The notes beneath the pieces were generated by a model. The model had not been told where the DNA came from. It saw only the letters and a list, made by a program, of their open reading frames with translations, and searched no databases. Below, piece after piece: positions 50,445 through 62,941 of a stretch of DNA of 64,000 nt. Positions within the stretch are counted from its first letter, which is position 1. Each line of letters begins with the position of its first letter. The stretch covers positions 11,293,671 to 11,357,670 of the forward strand of contig OX463778.1 of the NCBI GenBank assembly GCA_949825025.1. The letters are read 5' to 3'. Source of the stretch: Siphlonurus alternatus. Lineage: Eukaryota; Arthropoda; Insecta; Ephemeroptera; Siphlonuridae. The translations under genes were made by a program, and so were the position numbers.

Positions 50445-51425
50445 GAGTGCTGTTACTTTGTAATAGTTAAAAAAATTATAAACACAGTAAAAATTTCATA
50501 ATTAAGACAAATATTGGCCTGCATATAAATAGACCTGTACCCATTTGGATCAAATTCAGATAAATTAATAGACGTGTCCTTTAGTTTTGTCACCACCACA
50601 CAATGGCGGATGTGAAAAGGGGAAAGTCCATTGAATTCTGAGAGTCAGAATTGCAGAATAAGACATCTCACCTCCCCTCAAAAACGTGAATCCTTATATC
50701 TGCAACTGGATTGTCTTTTATCCATGTGTTCGATATTTCACTCTTGCAATAAGACCATAAAGGTACACAACATGAGGTTAGCATTGGCTGCACCATTTGT
50801 AACTGTCATACCCCTTACACAAAATTTCTAAGTTAGCAACTTTTTAGGTCAATGTGAAGTCAACGATTCTGGTAGCTTTGCTATACCCAGGATGAGAATC
50901 AACTTGAATGTAGCTCGCTCCATTTATTGAGACTCATTTTATTATTGGATAGAGCCTTTAGCAAAACAAAATCTTCCTCACACATTTCTTACATTTTTCA
51001 ATTTCAGTCCAGTTCTTACTTAGTATTACTCCAGTACTATAATATTACATAATTTTTTGGTAACAAAACATAATTTTCCTAAATTCAATGCTGATACAGT
51101 ATTATGAAAAATATAATAATTGATTGCAAAATGCTATATAATTGTAAGAGCACAAAATTTGAGAACTTACTAAAATTTTAAATGTGCATGGGCTGGTGCA
51201 TCTATATGAGACCACCAAATTCAAATCAGGAGAAGGCAATTTATTATTTGACACTTTTATAACTTTTATTTTCCATGTACATATTATAACATGTACATGG
51301 AAATATGAATGTAGGAAAAATGGAAATAATAAAAGATTTTGAATTTTTTGAATAATTGGCATATATTTCAATAACGTTTCGCCATGAAAAAATTTGTTGT
51401 CAGAAAAAGTGTAATTCATTTCCTA
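49461..51425. other. Intergenic AT-rich stretch without a recognised gene
   Basis: Contains an (ATT)n run near 50417-50443, T-rich tracts near 49985-50035 and a short perfect hairpin at 51269-51303 (CATGTACAT arms). No coding signal is seen on either strand. Confidence 0.5.
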
Positions 51426-51428
51426 TAT

Positions 51429-51754
51429 AATGGAGTATTGTCCTCCATTTTTTTTATTGCAGAAATGGATAGAGGGTGCAAAGTTATGCTACCCTGTTTT
51501 TTTTTCAGATTTTTTTGAGACCTGGAACTATTTTTAAAAAATTATTGAAATTCCTTTTTGTGACGTCACGCGGTGGCAAGTCCTATCTTTTTCTTAAGGA
51601 GCGGCGTCTCGTGACGTCACGAAAAGGACTTTTAATAATTTTTTAAAAATAGTTCCCGGGCTCTAAAAAATCTGAAAAAAATCAGGGTAGCATAACTTTG
51701 CACCCTCTATCCATTTCTGCAATAAAAAAAAAAAATGAGGACAATACTCTATTA
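51429..51754. mobile_element. Hairpin MITE, AGAGTATTGTCCTC family
   Basis: Inverted ends AATGGAGTATTGTCCTCC and its complement. Arms contain TTTTTTATTGCAGAAATGG, TATGCTACCCTG and GGAACTATTTTTAAAAAATT, with CRE octamers at 51561 and 51612. Closely matches 32287-32609. Confidence 0.8.
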
Positions 51755-51949
51755 TGCATCTGGTGGTCTCATAATATATTATGCTACCATAATTAGGATC
51801 TGTTTATGTGTGCCTTATTTGTTAGGCATGCATATATTATATATTAATTATAAATCTGCTGTAAATAAATGCTTTAAATTTTTTTGATTAAAATTTTATG
51901 TGCCAATGCATTACAAGATAACTTTGTTATTATTAATTTTTCTTTACAT

Positions 51950-54620
51950 TTAAGGCTTAACCTGAGAAATTTGGACGAAAAATTCGAGTCTACGTCAAAA
52001 GAACGAAAAATAAAAGAACGAAAACAATTTATACGAAAGGCATTAGAACGAAAACAAAAAGGACGAAAGTAATTTAACACGAAAACATTTTGTACGAAAA
52101 TATAATTAACTGAAATGGAAAATGTGCGAATGCATTTATAACGAAACTTAAAAAGCACGAAAGCATTTACAGCGAAAACATTTTAGCCGAATTCAATAAT
52201 CACGAAAGCCATTTGGCCGATAGTTATTTGAACGAATTGAAAAACAACGAAAGTAAATTAGAACGAAAACATTTAAAACGAAATGAAAAAATCACGGAAA
52301 CAATTTGGCCGAAAGTTATTTGAACGAAAACATTTAAGACGAATAAAAAAATAACGAAAACAATTTGACCGAAAGTTATTTGAACGAAAACATTTTAGAC
52401 GAATCAAAAAATAACGAAAACAATTTGACCGAAAGTTATTTGAACGAAAGCATTTAAAACGAATGGAAAAATCACGAATACAATTTGAACGAACGCTATT
52501 TGACCGAAATCAGAGACCCTGTAGGGTCTCTGGACCGAAAAAAAAAAAAAAAAAAACACCGATGAAGAAAAATATTAATAAAAATTTATAACAGTAATTA
52601 AAAAAAAAATAATGTAAATTAAAACGAATGCAATAAAGAAGGATAATATATACAGAATACTGCAGACTGAGCCAGAAATGGTGTTCCGAACCTATGCTAA
52701 AATTTGAGCAGGTTATTATAACTTTGAGCTAGAAATTTGAAATTTGTCATACGTATAAAGCCAAGGGTTCTAAGTTCTTTTAACATGTGTTAAACAATTT
52801 TTAAAATTAATATTTCCTACCGTTTTAGGGGTGGATTCACGATTTGCATTTCTTCCTTATGGGATTTCCATGTCAAATTGAGTTCATAGAAAAATTTTAG
52901 CCGATCGATTTGCACCAAAATTAGTTTTGAAGGTTTTCAGAGCACGCTGTATTTAATGGTGTTTCACCCCTAACAATTAAATCATTAACTTGCTCGGATT
53001 CAAAAAATTTAAAGGTCGTTTCTGGGGTAAAAAAATAAGCTCATTTCAGTGGCATAATCAAAATTTTGATAGCATAATTTTTTCACGTAATAAGGGTAAT
53101 TATATCATTAGGGGTTGTTTTCACCACTTTTTAAAATAACATCATTAAATTCAACGTGCTCTTAAAACTTTCAAAACTCATTTTGGTGCAAATCAGCCAA
53201 AATTTTTCTATCAACTTAATTTGACATGGATATATCCCATAACGAAGAAATGCAAATCGTGAATCCACCCCTAAAACGGTAGGAAATATTAATTTTAAAA
53301 ATTGTTTAACACATGTCAAAAGAATTTAGAACCTTTTTTGATGGCTTTACGTATGCCAAATTTCAAATTTCTAGCTATAGCTCAAAGTTAACCTGCCCCA
53401 GGGCCGTCCCATGCGCACGGTGCATACGTTTAATTTTTTCTGCTCTATTATAGAGTTTTCCGTAAATTAATAGCCACGGCTTAGAAAAGCTGCGCAGAAA
53501 CGAGTTTTAAATGTTAGTAGTCTACTGCGCATGGCTCTGCGAAGTGTGCATGATAAAAAAGCTTGAATCCAAATGAAGCTGCGCAAACGCTAGGTGACTA
53601 ATCTGCGCACAGCCAATAGCAACTTTGTATGCTTTATGAACAAAGATACGAACTTCTACCCCAGATTGCTTGCGAATTGCAGTGTTTAAAAATTCTTTTA
53701 ATACGTTACTGCAACCGGTTTGGCTTGTAGTATTGCAAATAAATATCAAATTTGAGATGAGATAAAAAGCAACGTTCTCGCTAATGTTGAACAAAAATTC
53801 TGCTCCGGTAGGGGCCCCTCGTGCAGCAAAACAGCTGTTTTGAGCTCACTACGTGACGTCACCTTGGTTGTTTTTGGCCAAAATGCGCAGATCAGTCCAA
53901 ATTCGTAGGGCTGATGGACCTATCTATTATAGTTGTATCATGAACCTGCCCAAATTTTAGCATGGGCTCGGAACATCATTTCTGGCTCAGTCTGTATATT
54001 ATTATGCTTCTTTGTTAATTGCATTCGTTTTAATTTACAATTTATTTTTTGGTTTAATTATTGTTATGAATTTTTATTAATATTTTTCTTCATCGGTGTT
54101 TTTTATTTTGGTCAAATAGCGTTCGTTCAAATTGTATTCGTGATTTTTCCATTCTCGTTTTAAATGCTTTCGTTCAAATAACTTTCGGTCAAATTGTTTT
54201 CGTTATTTTTTGATTCGTCTTAAATGTTTTCGTTCAAATAACTTTCGGTCAAATTGTTTTCGTTATTTTTTTATTCGTCTTAAATGTTTTCGTTCAAATA
54301 ACTTTTCGTTCAAATAACTTTTCGTTCAAATAACTTTCGGTCAAATCGCTTTCGTGATTTTTGAATTCGTATTAAAATAATTTCGTTCTAATTTACTTTC
54401 GTCCTTTTTTAAATCGGTCAAATTACTTTCGTACAAATTGTTTTCGTGATTTTTGTTCTCGTTATTATTTTGTTTCGTGTTAATTTAATTTCGTGGTAAA
54501 TGATTTCGTTTATATTTGATTTCGATGTAATTGTTTTCGGGATAAAGTCAGTCGTTGAAAATGCTTTCGTGATTTTTGTTTTCGTGGTTTTGACGTGATA
54601 CCAAAAATTCGCTACAACAG
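51950..54620. mobile_element. Foldback element with minisatellite arms (ACGAAA repeats), 2.7 kb
   Basis: The outer arms (51960-52545 and 54065-54610) are inverted copies of a degenerate tandem repeat in which ACGAAA or CCGAAA recurs about every 12-20 bases, alternating with CATTTAAA or CAATTTG-like spacers. The inner arms (52555-52990 and about 53095-53395 plus 53952-54060) are ordinary inverted sequence around an axis near 53040. A perfect 22-base hairpin (CAGAGACCCTGTAGGGTCTC...) sits at 52510-52531. Tandem repeats inside long inverted termini recall the Drosophila FB class. No transposase is seen. The right inner arm is interrupted at 53399-53942. Confidence 0.8.
53399..53942. mobile_element. 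544-bp insertion in the foldback's right arm, 9-bp target duplication
   Basis: The sequence is absent from the mirrored left arm and is bounded by AACCTGCCC at 53390-53398 and 53943-53951. It starts CAGGGCCGTCCC, is GC-richer than its surroundings, and has repeated CTGCGCA motifs and a CRE octamer at 53854. Its ends are not inverted repeats, so the class is unknown (SINE-like or decayed DNA transposon). Confidence 0.7.
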
Positions 54621-56205
54621 ATTTCCTTCAAATTAATTTGGTGGACTCACAACAATCGTCAAATTAGCTCTGAATTTTTTCGGAATTTTTTAACCGTTGG
54701 TTTAATTATAATTAATTTATTTAAATGAGAATTTTGTATCCTTCCAATGTTAAATTTGTTAATTAGCATTGCAAAAAACCTATACAACAGATTCTTTTAC
54801 TTTTTTTTTTTACTAAAACCTAATTTTTTAGACTATTTTTCTGAATTGTTTTCATATATTTTGAACCGTGGCGATGATCGTTTCCTATATGTGATGAGAA
54901 ATGTGGCAACGTTCTCAAGGACTGTTGTCACCACCCCCTCCTAAAAATGTATGCGCATTCCAATGCAAACAGTGTTGCCACTATAGCCACGCCTCTTGAC
55001 CTTGACAAACAAATTCTCAGGTTATACCTTAATTATGTTATATATATATATATTATATAATAATAATAATAATAAATATAATATAACATAATAAAACTCT
55101 AGCTTGCATCCCCAATGAATAGCCTGTGTACAAGCATCACCTTGGAAAATTTCCCTTTGCAGCCTTGTTAATCGCTCCATATATGCCTCGTAAGAATAAT
55201 GCAGGGCATGGTGATTAACAAGGTTGCAATTAGGAAATTTTCCAAGGCGACAAGTGTATGAACATCATGCAGCTATAAATTTAAACAATAAAAACTCATG
55301 GTTCATTACTGCAGTCTGCTTTCCTCATATGAATAAGTATAATATTTATTTCTGCAGGCTATATATTTTACAATTTTTTTAAAATATTGTATAGGGACAC
55401 CACAAACTTTACCCTTTCATGCTCTCTATAAATAAGGCATTAAATATTGTCATACAGTCTGTTATAGAAACATGTTCAACTTGAACAGTTTTTTTACTAT
55501 ATTATTATTTATTATAGCCATGGCCAGAAAGTATATAATAGATTCGATCTGCATGGAATCTCTTTCCGTCTCCTTCCCACAATTTTGCCAAAACTTTGAT
55601 TCTGGACAATCTGGACTCGACCTCAAGGACAGTTTACTATAAGAGGATGGCCTGAGACATTGGATTGAGGAACCTCTATACTCGACAAGTTTCGTCAGCC
55701 GTCTTTGGGAGAGTCTGCAAAATAAGCAGAGCTATAGTGTGCTCGAGCGGTCTGATGTTCGAGGGTTCGAGGATGTCAATGATTTGACAGCGTAACGCTG
55801 ACGGCTAAAGCGGACGGTTATATAGAAAGTGAGATACATCCTCCCAATATGCAATCAATTGTTGACTATACTTAATCAAAGAAAAATTAGAGCAATATTA
55901 ATATATAAGAATTCGCCATAACATAATTAAAAACCGAGATCCAAAATTTGATTTCCTTTTTACATTTAAAAAAATGCGCTATTTGGGGTACCGTTCCACA
56001 AGCTGCCAACATTTTATTTATAAAAAAAATATTTGTACCCTTTCATTTCTAAATAATTATAATTTAAACACATTTTTCATTATTTTAAGACATTTTAATT
56101 ACATTTATTTTCTTTTTTATTCATAAAGCAGAAAAAGAATGTAACACAGCAAGTAACTTGAGTTTCCATCATGTTGGCTCTACTGCAGTGAGTTTGTATA
56201 TTTTC
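54621..56205. other. Intergenic stretch before the MULE, with a small hairpin repeat
   Basis: Holds (TAATAA)n near 55058-55075 and an imperfect inverted repeat at 55140-55245 (CCTTGGAAAATTTCC against GGAAATTTTCCAAGG). An imperfect inverted pair CGTCAGCCGTC / GCTGACGGC lies near 55695-55805. The original PSMA4 upstream sequence should lie here, left of the insertion. No gene recognised. Confidence 0.45.
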
Positions 56206-57169
56206 GGTACAATCGGAACTGTCTGGGTCTACGCCGGTCGTAGACGCATTAAATCTACGCCGGAACTTTTTCAATGTTCAAAACATCCGTGACGTCACCC
56301 GACGTAGCTCTATTAAACCTACGTCGGTTGTATAAAACATATGATTCATGACGTCACTAATATGACAAATGCAATAAACGAGGCTGAAGTTCAAATTTTT
56401 TACTCCACTGACTTGTACGATCACTTGTACGTGTAATTATTTTATAATTGATTGTAATAAACGGTATTATGCAGAGTCTCTGTAGTAATTTTTATATTTA
56501 TTAACTGAAAATATATTATATTTATATATAGTGCATATATATTATATATAAAATATCATAATTAAATTATTAAAATATTATTAAAAATTCGCATCGATCT
56601 GTATATAAATAATTATATATTTATATATTATAATATATATATAATCATGTATACTAAATTAATTTAACTAAAAGGCAGCTATAGTGCAATTAAGTGACGA
56701 CGAAGGTATATAAAAAAAAAGAAAACTTTCCGGCAAAACTGGCATAAGAAATAAAAGCGAACGTGAATTGAGTGAAATATATATAATTATAATATATATT
56801 AATGGGAAGCTGTGACCTTGACGTCTTCGCGACCTTTGTCCTGACATTACTTTTACAAGAACAGATTGGGCGCACTACACGTAAGATCCTATTATTTTAT
56901 ATACGGAGCAATCTTTCGATCGCAGTATTGTTAATTCTTTGATACGCAAGTTCTGTTTCCGAATTGAAAATCACGTATTGTCACTAACCTTTTACATTTG
57001 CCACTATTAAAATATTATTTGCAACCCCAGCTCAGTTTAACTAAAAAGAAACTCTAAAAAAAAATTCGTTAATTCTGATTTTGGAGCGGGAAATTTGCGC
57101 AATATATGCCCATGGTGTCAAAATTAAAACCCACAAAAATTCCAATTTTTTTTCCAGGAAAATGGTCCG

Positions 57170-57419
57170 TAAAAAAATATTTGAAAAGGCATTGAAGAAT
57201 TCATGATATATTATAGCTAGATAGGAACTTTTTGGACCAATTAATTAATAAGTTTTGAGTAAAAAGCTGTTTTCTGTTCCATATATGTAAGACTACATGT
57301 TAAAAAATTAAAAGACCTCCAAAACACCAACTTTGGGAATTTTTTTGGTGGAGAATTTTTTATCGGAAGAAAATAAAATGTTAAAAAAATGCAATCGCTC
57401 GATCGTCATGCACTCTACT
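57170..57419. mobile_element. Partial TTAA-type foldback (AGTAGAGTG family), one arm
   Basis: Resembles one arm of the copy at 62278-62941, including the CCAACTTTGGGAATTTTTT block. It ends CACTCTACT followed by TTAA (57420-57423). The other arm is missing. It adjoins the left side of the 2.9-kb palindrome. Confidence 0.55.
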
Positions 57420-57594
57420 TTAATAAATATATAATAAACTGCATGGTCTGCATGACGTATAATACATACGTACTTCATTACTTCGATTATTTGGTACGTC
57501 TATAAATTAATTCATGTATTTTTCGAGTACTAGCTTATAGCTCCAAAAATGTACTATATAGCTAACCTTCTAAAAGCAACATCGAATATTATAT

Positions 57595-60471
57595 ACCATT
57601 TCACGTCATAGTGGCCACCTACACCACCAAATATTAAAGTTCTTTGATTTTAATAAAATTAAATCACAGGACATGCATGTTCGTATAATGAACCCTACAA
57701 AAATGTTTTTTGTATTTTTCAAAAATATTCAAAATTGAGGGACAATGGGCAAATACGAAATGGCGTCAGCTAGAATGCAAATGTTATAGCAAACGGCGGC
57801 TCCAGTAACTCGGAAAATATTATGCAAAGATTAAATTTGATTTCTTCTATGGATGCATAACCATGTGTCTACAACATCCTGCTTTCAGATTTTCTCTATG
57901 GGTTTTAGTTTTTTTGTTATACCGGTTCCCGTAAGCCAAGAATGACGTTTTTGAAGCATTTGCTTTCCGCAGCCCAAATATAGGCTATTTTTTTTTTAAA
58001 ATAAAAAATTGATACTATATAGCTCCTAAACATCTCTTCTTACCATAAAACTCCTAAAAATAAAAATATTTTTTTTTCTCAACTAATGGCACAGTAAACG
58101 AAAAAGTACCTACTTTGCGGGCCAAAAAAGTCGATGTCATTCAAACTTTAGGAGAATTTTAATGACACAACTGAAATCCTCGATCGTATCTTAATTAGTA
58201 AGAATCAAAAATAATCTCGATGTACCTCTCGAGTATTTCCTTGCAAAAGCTACTGGGAGTTAATATCAGGTCAGTCCAATAAGGAGATGGGCTTGGGTCA
58301 ATAGATTTCGATGAATTTCACATATATTATGTTACACATCTAACCTAGTTTGATGAGGTTTGGGCATTATTTTTCGAAATTTCAAAAAAAAAAAACGAAT
58401 TCCAGGAATTTTCAAAAAATCAATAAAGAGGGCAATCTCGAGAGATAAAAAAAAATGTATCTTAAATTCTGCTACACATAGAATTATAATTTAAATTTTT
58501 TCAAGTTTGTAGTCAGATTGCCAAACTTTTTTGCATTGAAAATTTTGACCTTGAAATTTTATTAAGGTCAAATGTCAGAGGTCAAACTACAAAAAGCGTA
58601 TAACTTCATACCAAAGCACATTGTTAAAAAAATCAAGATATAGGTTTAAATCCTTCTATAAAAAACCGTTTTCAAATTTATGGAGAAATTCAAAATTTTG
58701 AAATTACGATTTTTTTTACTAATTATTCCGAGGTTTTTAGAAAAAAAAATCGAGTTTTGTCATGAATTTTACACAGGTTACTCATCTGACCCAGGTTGAT
58801 AAGATTAGGAAATAATTTTTTCAAATTAAAAAAAAAAAAAAAAAAACGAAAATCGAAATTTGACCGTGAATTTCGATTTTTTTTTTTTTTTTTTATATTT
58901 GAAAAAATTATTTTCAAACCTTATCAACCTAGGTCAGATGAGTAACCTGTGCAAAATTCATGACAAAACTTGAAAATATTTTTCAAAAAACCTCGGAATA
59001 ATTAATAAAAAAAATCGCAATTTCAAAATTTTGAATTTCTCCATAAATTTGAAAACGGTTTTTTATAGAAGGATTTAAACCTATATCTTGATTTTTTTAA
59101 CAATGTGCTTTGGTATGAAGTTATACGCTTTTTGTAGTTTGACCTCTGACATTTGACCTTAATAAAATTTCAAGGTCAAAATTTTCAATGCAAAAAAGTT
59201 TGGCAATCTGACTACAAACTTGAAAAAATTTAAATTATAATTCTATGTGGAGCAGAATTTAAGATACAAATTTTTTTATCTCTCGAGATTGCCCTCTTTA
59301 TTGATTTTTTGAAAATTCCTGAAATTCGTTTTTTTTTTAAAAAATTTCAAAAAATAATGCCCAAACCTCATCAAAACCTAGGTTAGATGTGTAACATAAT
59401 ATATGTGAAATTCATCGAAATCTATTGACCCAAGCCCATCTCCTTATTGGACTTACCTGATATTAATCTGGGGTAACTCCCTCTATATAGTACTCTATAT
59501 ACGCACCGCGTGCGCACCTCGTCAGACCCGTGATAGCACGAAGCGGCAGAGTGCTGGTTATTGACATGAAATTTATGCAAAAATAATATTTTATTGCATC
59601 TATGAAATAAACTTGCTACTAAATTACGTCACTGACAATCAGTGACGTAATTTAGTAGCAAGTTGCAAGGTTAATCCATAGATACAATAAAATATTATTT
59701 TTGCGTAAGTTTCATGTCAAAATAAACACAACAGCACTCGGCCGCGGCGTGCTATATATCACGGGTCTGACGAGGTGCGCACGCGGTGCGTATAGAGGGA
59801 GTTACCCCAGTATAGCTTTTGCGAGGAAATACTCGAGAGGTACATCGAGATTATTTTTGATTCTTACTAATTAAGATACGAGGATTCCAGTCGTGTCATT
59901 AAAATTCTCCTAAAAGTTGAATGACATCGACTTTTTTGGCCCGCAAAGTAGATACCTTAACGAATTGTAACCCTTTTTCGTTTACTGTGCCATTAGCTGA
60001 GAAAAAAAAATATTTTTATTTTTAGGAGTTTTATGGTAAGAAGAGATGTTTAGGAGCTATATAGAATCAATTTTTTATTTTAAAGAAATTTAGCCTTTAT
60101 TTGGGCTGCGGAAAGCAAATGCTTCAAAAACGTCATACTTGGCTTACGGGAACCGGTATAACAAAAAAACTAAAACCCATAGAGAAAATCTGAAAGCAGG
60201 ATGTTGTAGACACATATGGTTGTGCATCCATAGAAAAAATCAAATTTAATCTATGCATAATATTTTCCGAGTTACTGGAGCCGCCGTTTGCTATATTTGC
60301 ATTCTGACGCCATTTCGTATTTGCCCATTGTCCCTCAATTTTGAATATTTTTGAAAAATACAAAAAGCATTTTTGTAGATTCATTATACACAAACATGTC
60401 TTGTGATTTTTATCAAAATCAAAGAACTTTAATATTTGGTGGTGTAAGTGGCCACTATGACGTGAAATGGT
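57595..60471. repeat. 2.9-kb near-perfect palindrome (foldback element) inside the MULE
   Basis: The left arm 57595-58860 is mirrored by 58869-60471, with an axis in the loop TGACCGTG at 58861-58868. Outer ends read ACCATTTCACGTCATAGTGG and its complement. Arms match closely with scattered substitutions and small indels. The right arm is about 340 bp longer because of a nested palindromic element at 59468-59810. No coding capacity is recognised, and no convincing target duplication is seen at the outer ends. Confidence 0.85.
59468..59810. mobile_element. Nested palindromic MITE with CTGGGGTAACTCCC termini
   Basis: Starts CTGGGGTAACTCCCTCTATA and ends with its complement. It is palindromic throughout, with a perfect central hairpin near 59615-59660 (ACGTCACTGA / TCAGTGACGT). 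It interrupts only the right arm of the 2.9-kb palindrome. The matching point of the left arm (about 58255-58262) has a short extra CCC-containing segment that could be an excision scar. That reading is inference. Confidence 0.7.
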
Positions 60472-60533
60472 TCTAATAATTATATATAATTATATATTAT
60501 ATATAAATTTATATTTATATATATAAATATATA

Positions 60534-60807
60534 AAAATTTATTTGAAAATCCATTAAAGAATTCATCATAGATTACGTACGTATTTTTTAATTGGTACCA
60601 TAGTTCAGACCAAGTTGGAGTAAAAAGCTGTTTTCTGTTCCATAAGGATGCATGTTAAAGGCCTCCGAAACACCAACTTTGGGAATTTTTTGTGGTTAAT
60701 TAAGCTATTTGAGATGGAATTTTTTGGTTTTCATTTCTCAATAGAGGGCGAGTTGAACTATTTTTAGAAAATAAAACATTCAAAAAAATTAAATCGCTCA
60801 CTCTACT
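60534..60807. mobile_element. Partial TTAA-type foldback (AGTAGAGTG family), one arm
   Basis: Same arm as at 57170-57419 but better preserved (AATCCATTAAAGAATTCATC, then CCAACTTTGGGAATTTTTTG). It ends CGCTCACTCTACT with TTAA at 60808-60811. It adjoins the right side of the 2.9-kb palindrome. Confidence 0.6.
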
Positions 60808-61149
60808 TTAACTTTTAAGTCATGATCTATGCAACAGCATGGTAGCATGCCAAAAATATTTCTAATGTTTTTTATATATTTTTTTCCTATATACTATATA
60901 AAGATAACCCAATGCTCAAGTAATCGTATTGATTTTGTAAAATAACACAATTATCAAAAGACAGTAATGAAATTATGAGACGTACGTCCATATTTGTCAT
61001 GGTTGCGCTTTTTTTTGATAATGTACAGACCTTAATAAAAAAATGCATGCTTAGCTAATTTTTGTTCCTTGCAATAGGTACCATGGTTATAGCCTAGCAA
61101 TTGTAATATTGGTCAGTAAAATTCACAATAAAAAATATTAACAAATATA

Positions 61150-61256
61150 TTTGCCAAACGGCAGCGACGCAAAGTTGGCTCCGAGCACTAGGTGCGCAAG
61201 AATGGGCTTGCCTAAAAACCTCGCCGCAATAAAGATATTTTCTATTCTATTCTATA
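61150..61256 (+). repeat. Possible retroelement 3' tail with (TTCTA)n
   Basis: A GC-richer block ends CGCCGCAATAAAGATATTT and then runs into repeated TTCTA units. This looks like the 3' end of a LINE or SINE with a short-repeat tail. No coding remnant is recognisable. Confidence 0.3.
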
Positions 61257-61494
61257 TAATATATTATAACAGTGCGCCAGGGGACCATTTTATGCCTATT
61301 TCTTAATATCACTTTAACTTTTTAGTTTATATCTACGAAATTCAAAAATATTATTAATTCATCGATCTTGGTACGTACGTCCTTAATTCTTAGGCTTTCC
61401 TATAAAGTCTATAAACACATCAGATTTTTTTTAAACAAAATCTGAGGGGGGTTTATATTTTTTTACGGGACTATTTTTTCCGGAAAGAAAAAAT

Positions 61495-61837
61495 GAGATA
61501 TTATTATAGAATGTGAAAAATTTAATGGCTTAATCGAAAGAAGGGGTAAAAAAATATATATTGTACTGTGAATTTTTTCAGATTTTTCTGAGACCGGGAA
61601 CTATTTTTAAAAAATTATTGAAAGTCTAATTTTATGACGTCACGGGCGGCACAGCCCTATCCTTTTTCTTAAGGAGTACCGCACGTGACGTCATCAAAAT
61701 AGAATTTCAATAATTTTTTAAAAAAGTTCCCGCAGTCTCAGAAAAATCTGAAAAAATTCACAGTACCATATTTTTACCCCTTCTTTCGATCAAGGCAATC
61801 AAGCCACTAATTTTTTCACATTCTACTATCTCATTGT
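61495..61837. mobile_element. Hairpin element related to the AGAGTATTGTCCTC family (divergent subfamily)
   Basis: Inverted arms start ATATTATTATAGAATGTGAA and end in its imperfect complement. The inner part (GGGAACTATTTTTAAAAAAT) and two CRE octamers (61635, 61686) are shared with the elements at 32287 and 51429. Termini differ, so I treat it as a subfamily. Confidence 0.65.
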
Positions 61838-61894
61838 AATTTTTGTGGGTAAATTTCTCATAAGGAATTTCGATTAATATAATATTTCGCCTAT

Positions 61895-62235
61895 AATGGA
61901 CAACATGCATGAAAAATTTTTATTGCAGAAATGAATAGAGGGTACCAAATTATGCTACTCTGAAATTTTTCAGATTTTTTTGAAACCCAGAGCTATTTTT
62001 AAATAATTATTGAAAGTGCGGCCACGCGCCTGCCCTGGAGGCGTCAGTAGGCGTATCCAGTCTCTATAATCCTTTTTTTATTAAGAATTCAGAGGTGCTA
62101 ACTGAAATCACAGGACTTTCAATAACTATTTAAAAATAGTCCCGGGTCTCAAAAAATCTGAAAAAATTCAGAGTAGCATAATTTGGCACCCTTTATTCAT
62201 TTCTGCAATAAATTTTTTTCATGTATGTTGTCCAT
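61895..62235. mobile_element. Hairpin MITE, AGAGTATTGTCCTC family, diverged copy
   Basis: Inverted arms with TTTATTGCAGAAATGAATAG on one side and the complement on the other, plus the shared GAGCTATTTTTAAATAATTA block. The CRE octamers seen in other copies are lost here. Confidence 0.7.
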
Positions 62236-62277
62236 TGCATTCACGCTTTTATTTCTTTTGCCGGATTTTTTTTTTAA

Positions 62278-62941
62278 AGTAGAGTGAGCGAGTTCATTTT
62301 TTTTAATATTTTATTTTTTAAAAATAGTTTAAGCTGCCTTCTATTGAGAAATGAAAACCAAAACATTCCATCACAAATAGTTTCACCACAAAAAATTCCC
62401 AAAGTTGGTGTTTCGGAGAGGCCTTTAACGTGCAGCGCGGCCTTATGGAACATAAAACCGCGTTTTACTCCAACTTTTTTCTGAACTATGGTACCATTTA
62501 AAAAATATAACGTAATCTATGATGAATTCTTTAATGAATTTTCAAATAAAAAATTTTTTACGGGGTCGTTTTCTTGGAAAAAATTAATCATGAAAATCCT
62601 TATGGGAATAATTAATACCCGCAAAAACTTAAAGATTTTTTTCCGAAAAAACGGCTCCGTAAAATATTTTTTTTATTTAAAAATCCATTAAAGAATTCAT
62701 CATAGATTACGTAGGTATTTTTTAAATGGTAGCATATTATAGTTCAGAAAATGTTGGAGTAAAACGCGGTTTTATGTTCCATAAGGCTGCACGTCAAAGG
62801 CCTCCGAAACACCAACTTTGGGAATTTTTTGTGGTGAAACTATTTGAGATGGAATTTTTTGGTTTTCATTTCTTAATAAAGAGCAGCTTAAACTATTTTT
62901 AGAAAATAAAATATTAAAAAAAATGCAATCGCTCACTCTAT
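62278..62941. mobile_element. TTAA-type foldback, AGTAGAGTGAGCG family, near-complete copy
   Basis: Begins AGTAGAGTGAGCGAGTTC directly after TTAA (62274-62277) and ends with the near complement CGCTCACTCTA, where the last bases and TTAA are eroded. Both halves contain matching inverted blocks (AATCTATGATGAATTCTTTA and others). No reading frame of note. It is a reference for the interrupted copy at 36049. Confidence 0.75.

Noticed and set aside
51884..52072. CRISPR-like or protein-coding reading of the ACGAAA repeats
   Set aside because: Repeat units are degenerate, spacers are short and similar, and the array is mirrored in a palindrome; the genome is eukaryotic. Lys/Glu/Arg-rich frames simply translate the repeat.
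57595..60471. Assembly artefact as the explanation for the large palindrome
   Set aside because: Not excluded, but the arms differ by many substitutions, indels and a one-sided 343-bp insertion, which a simple inverted misassembly would not create.
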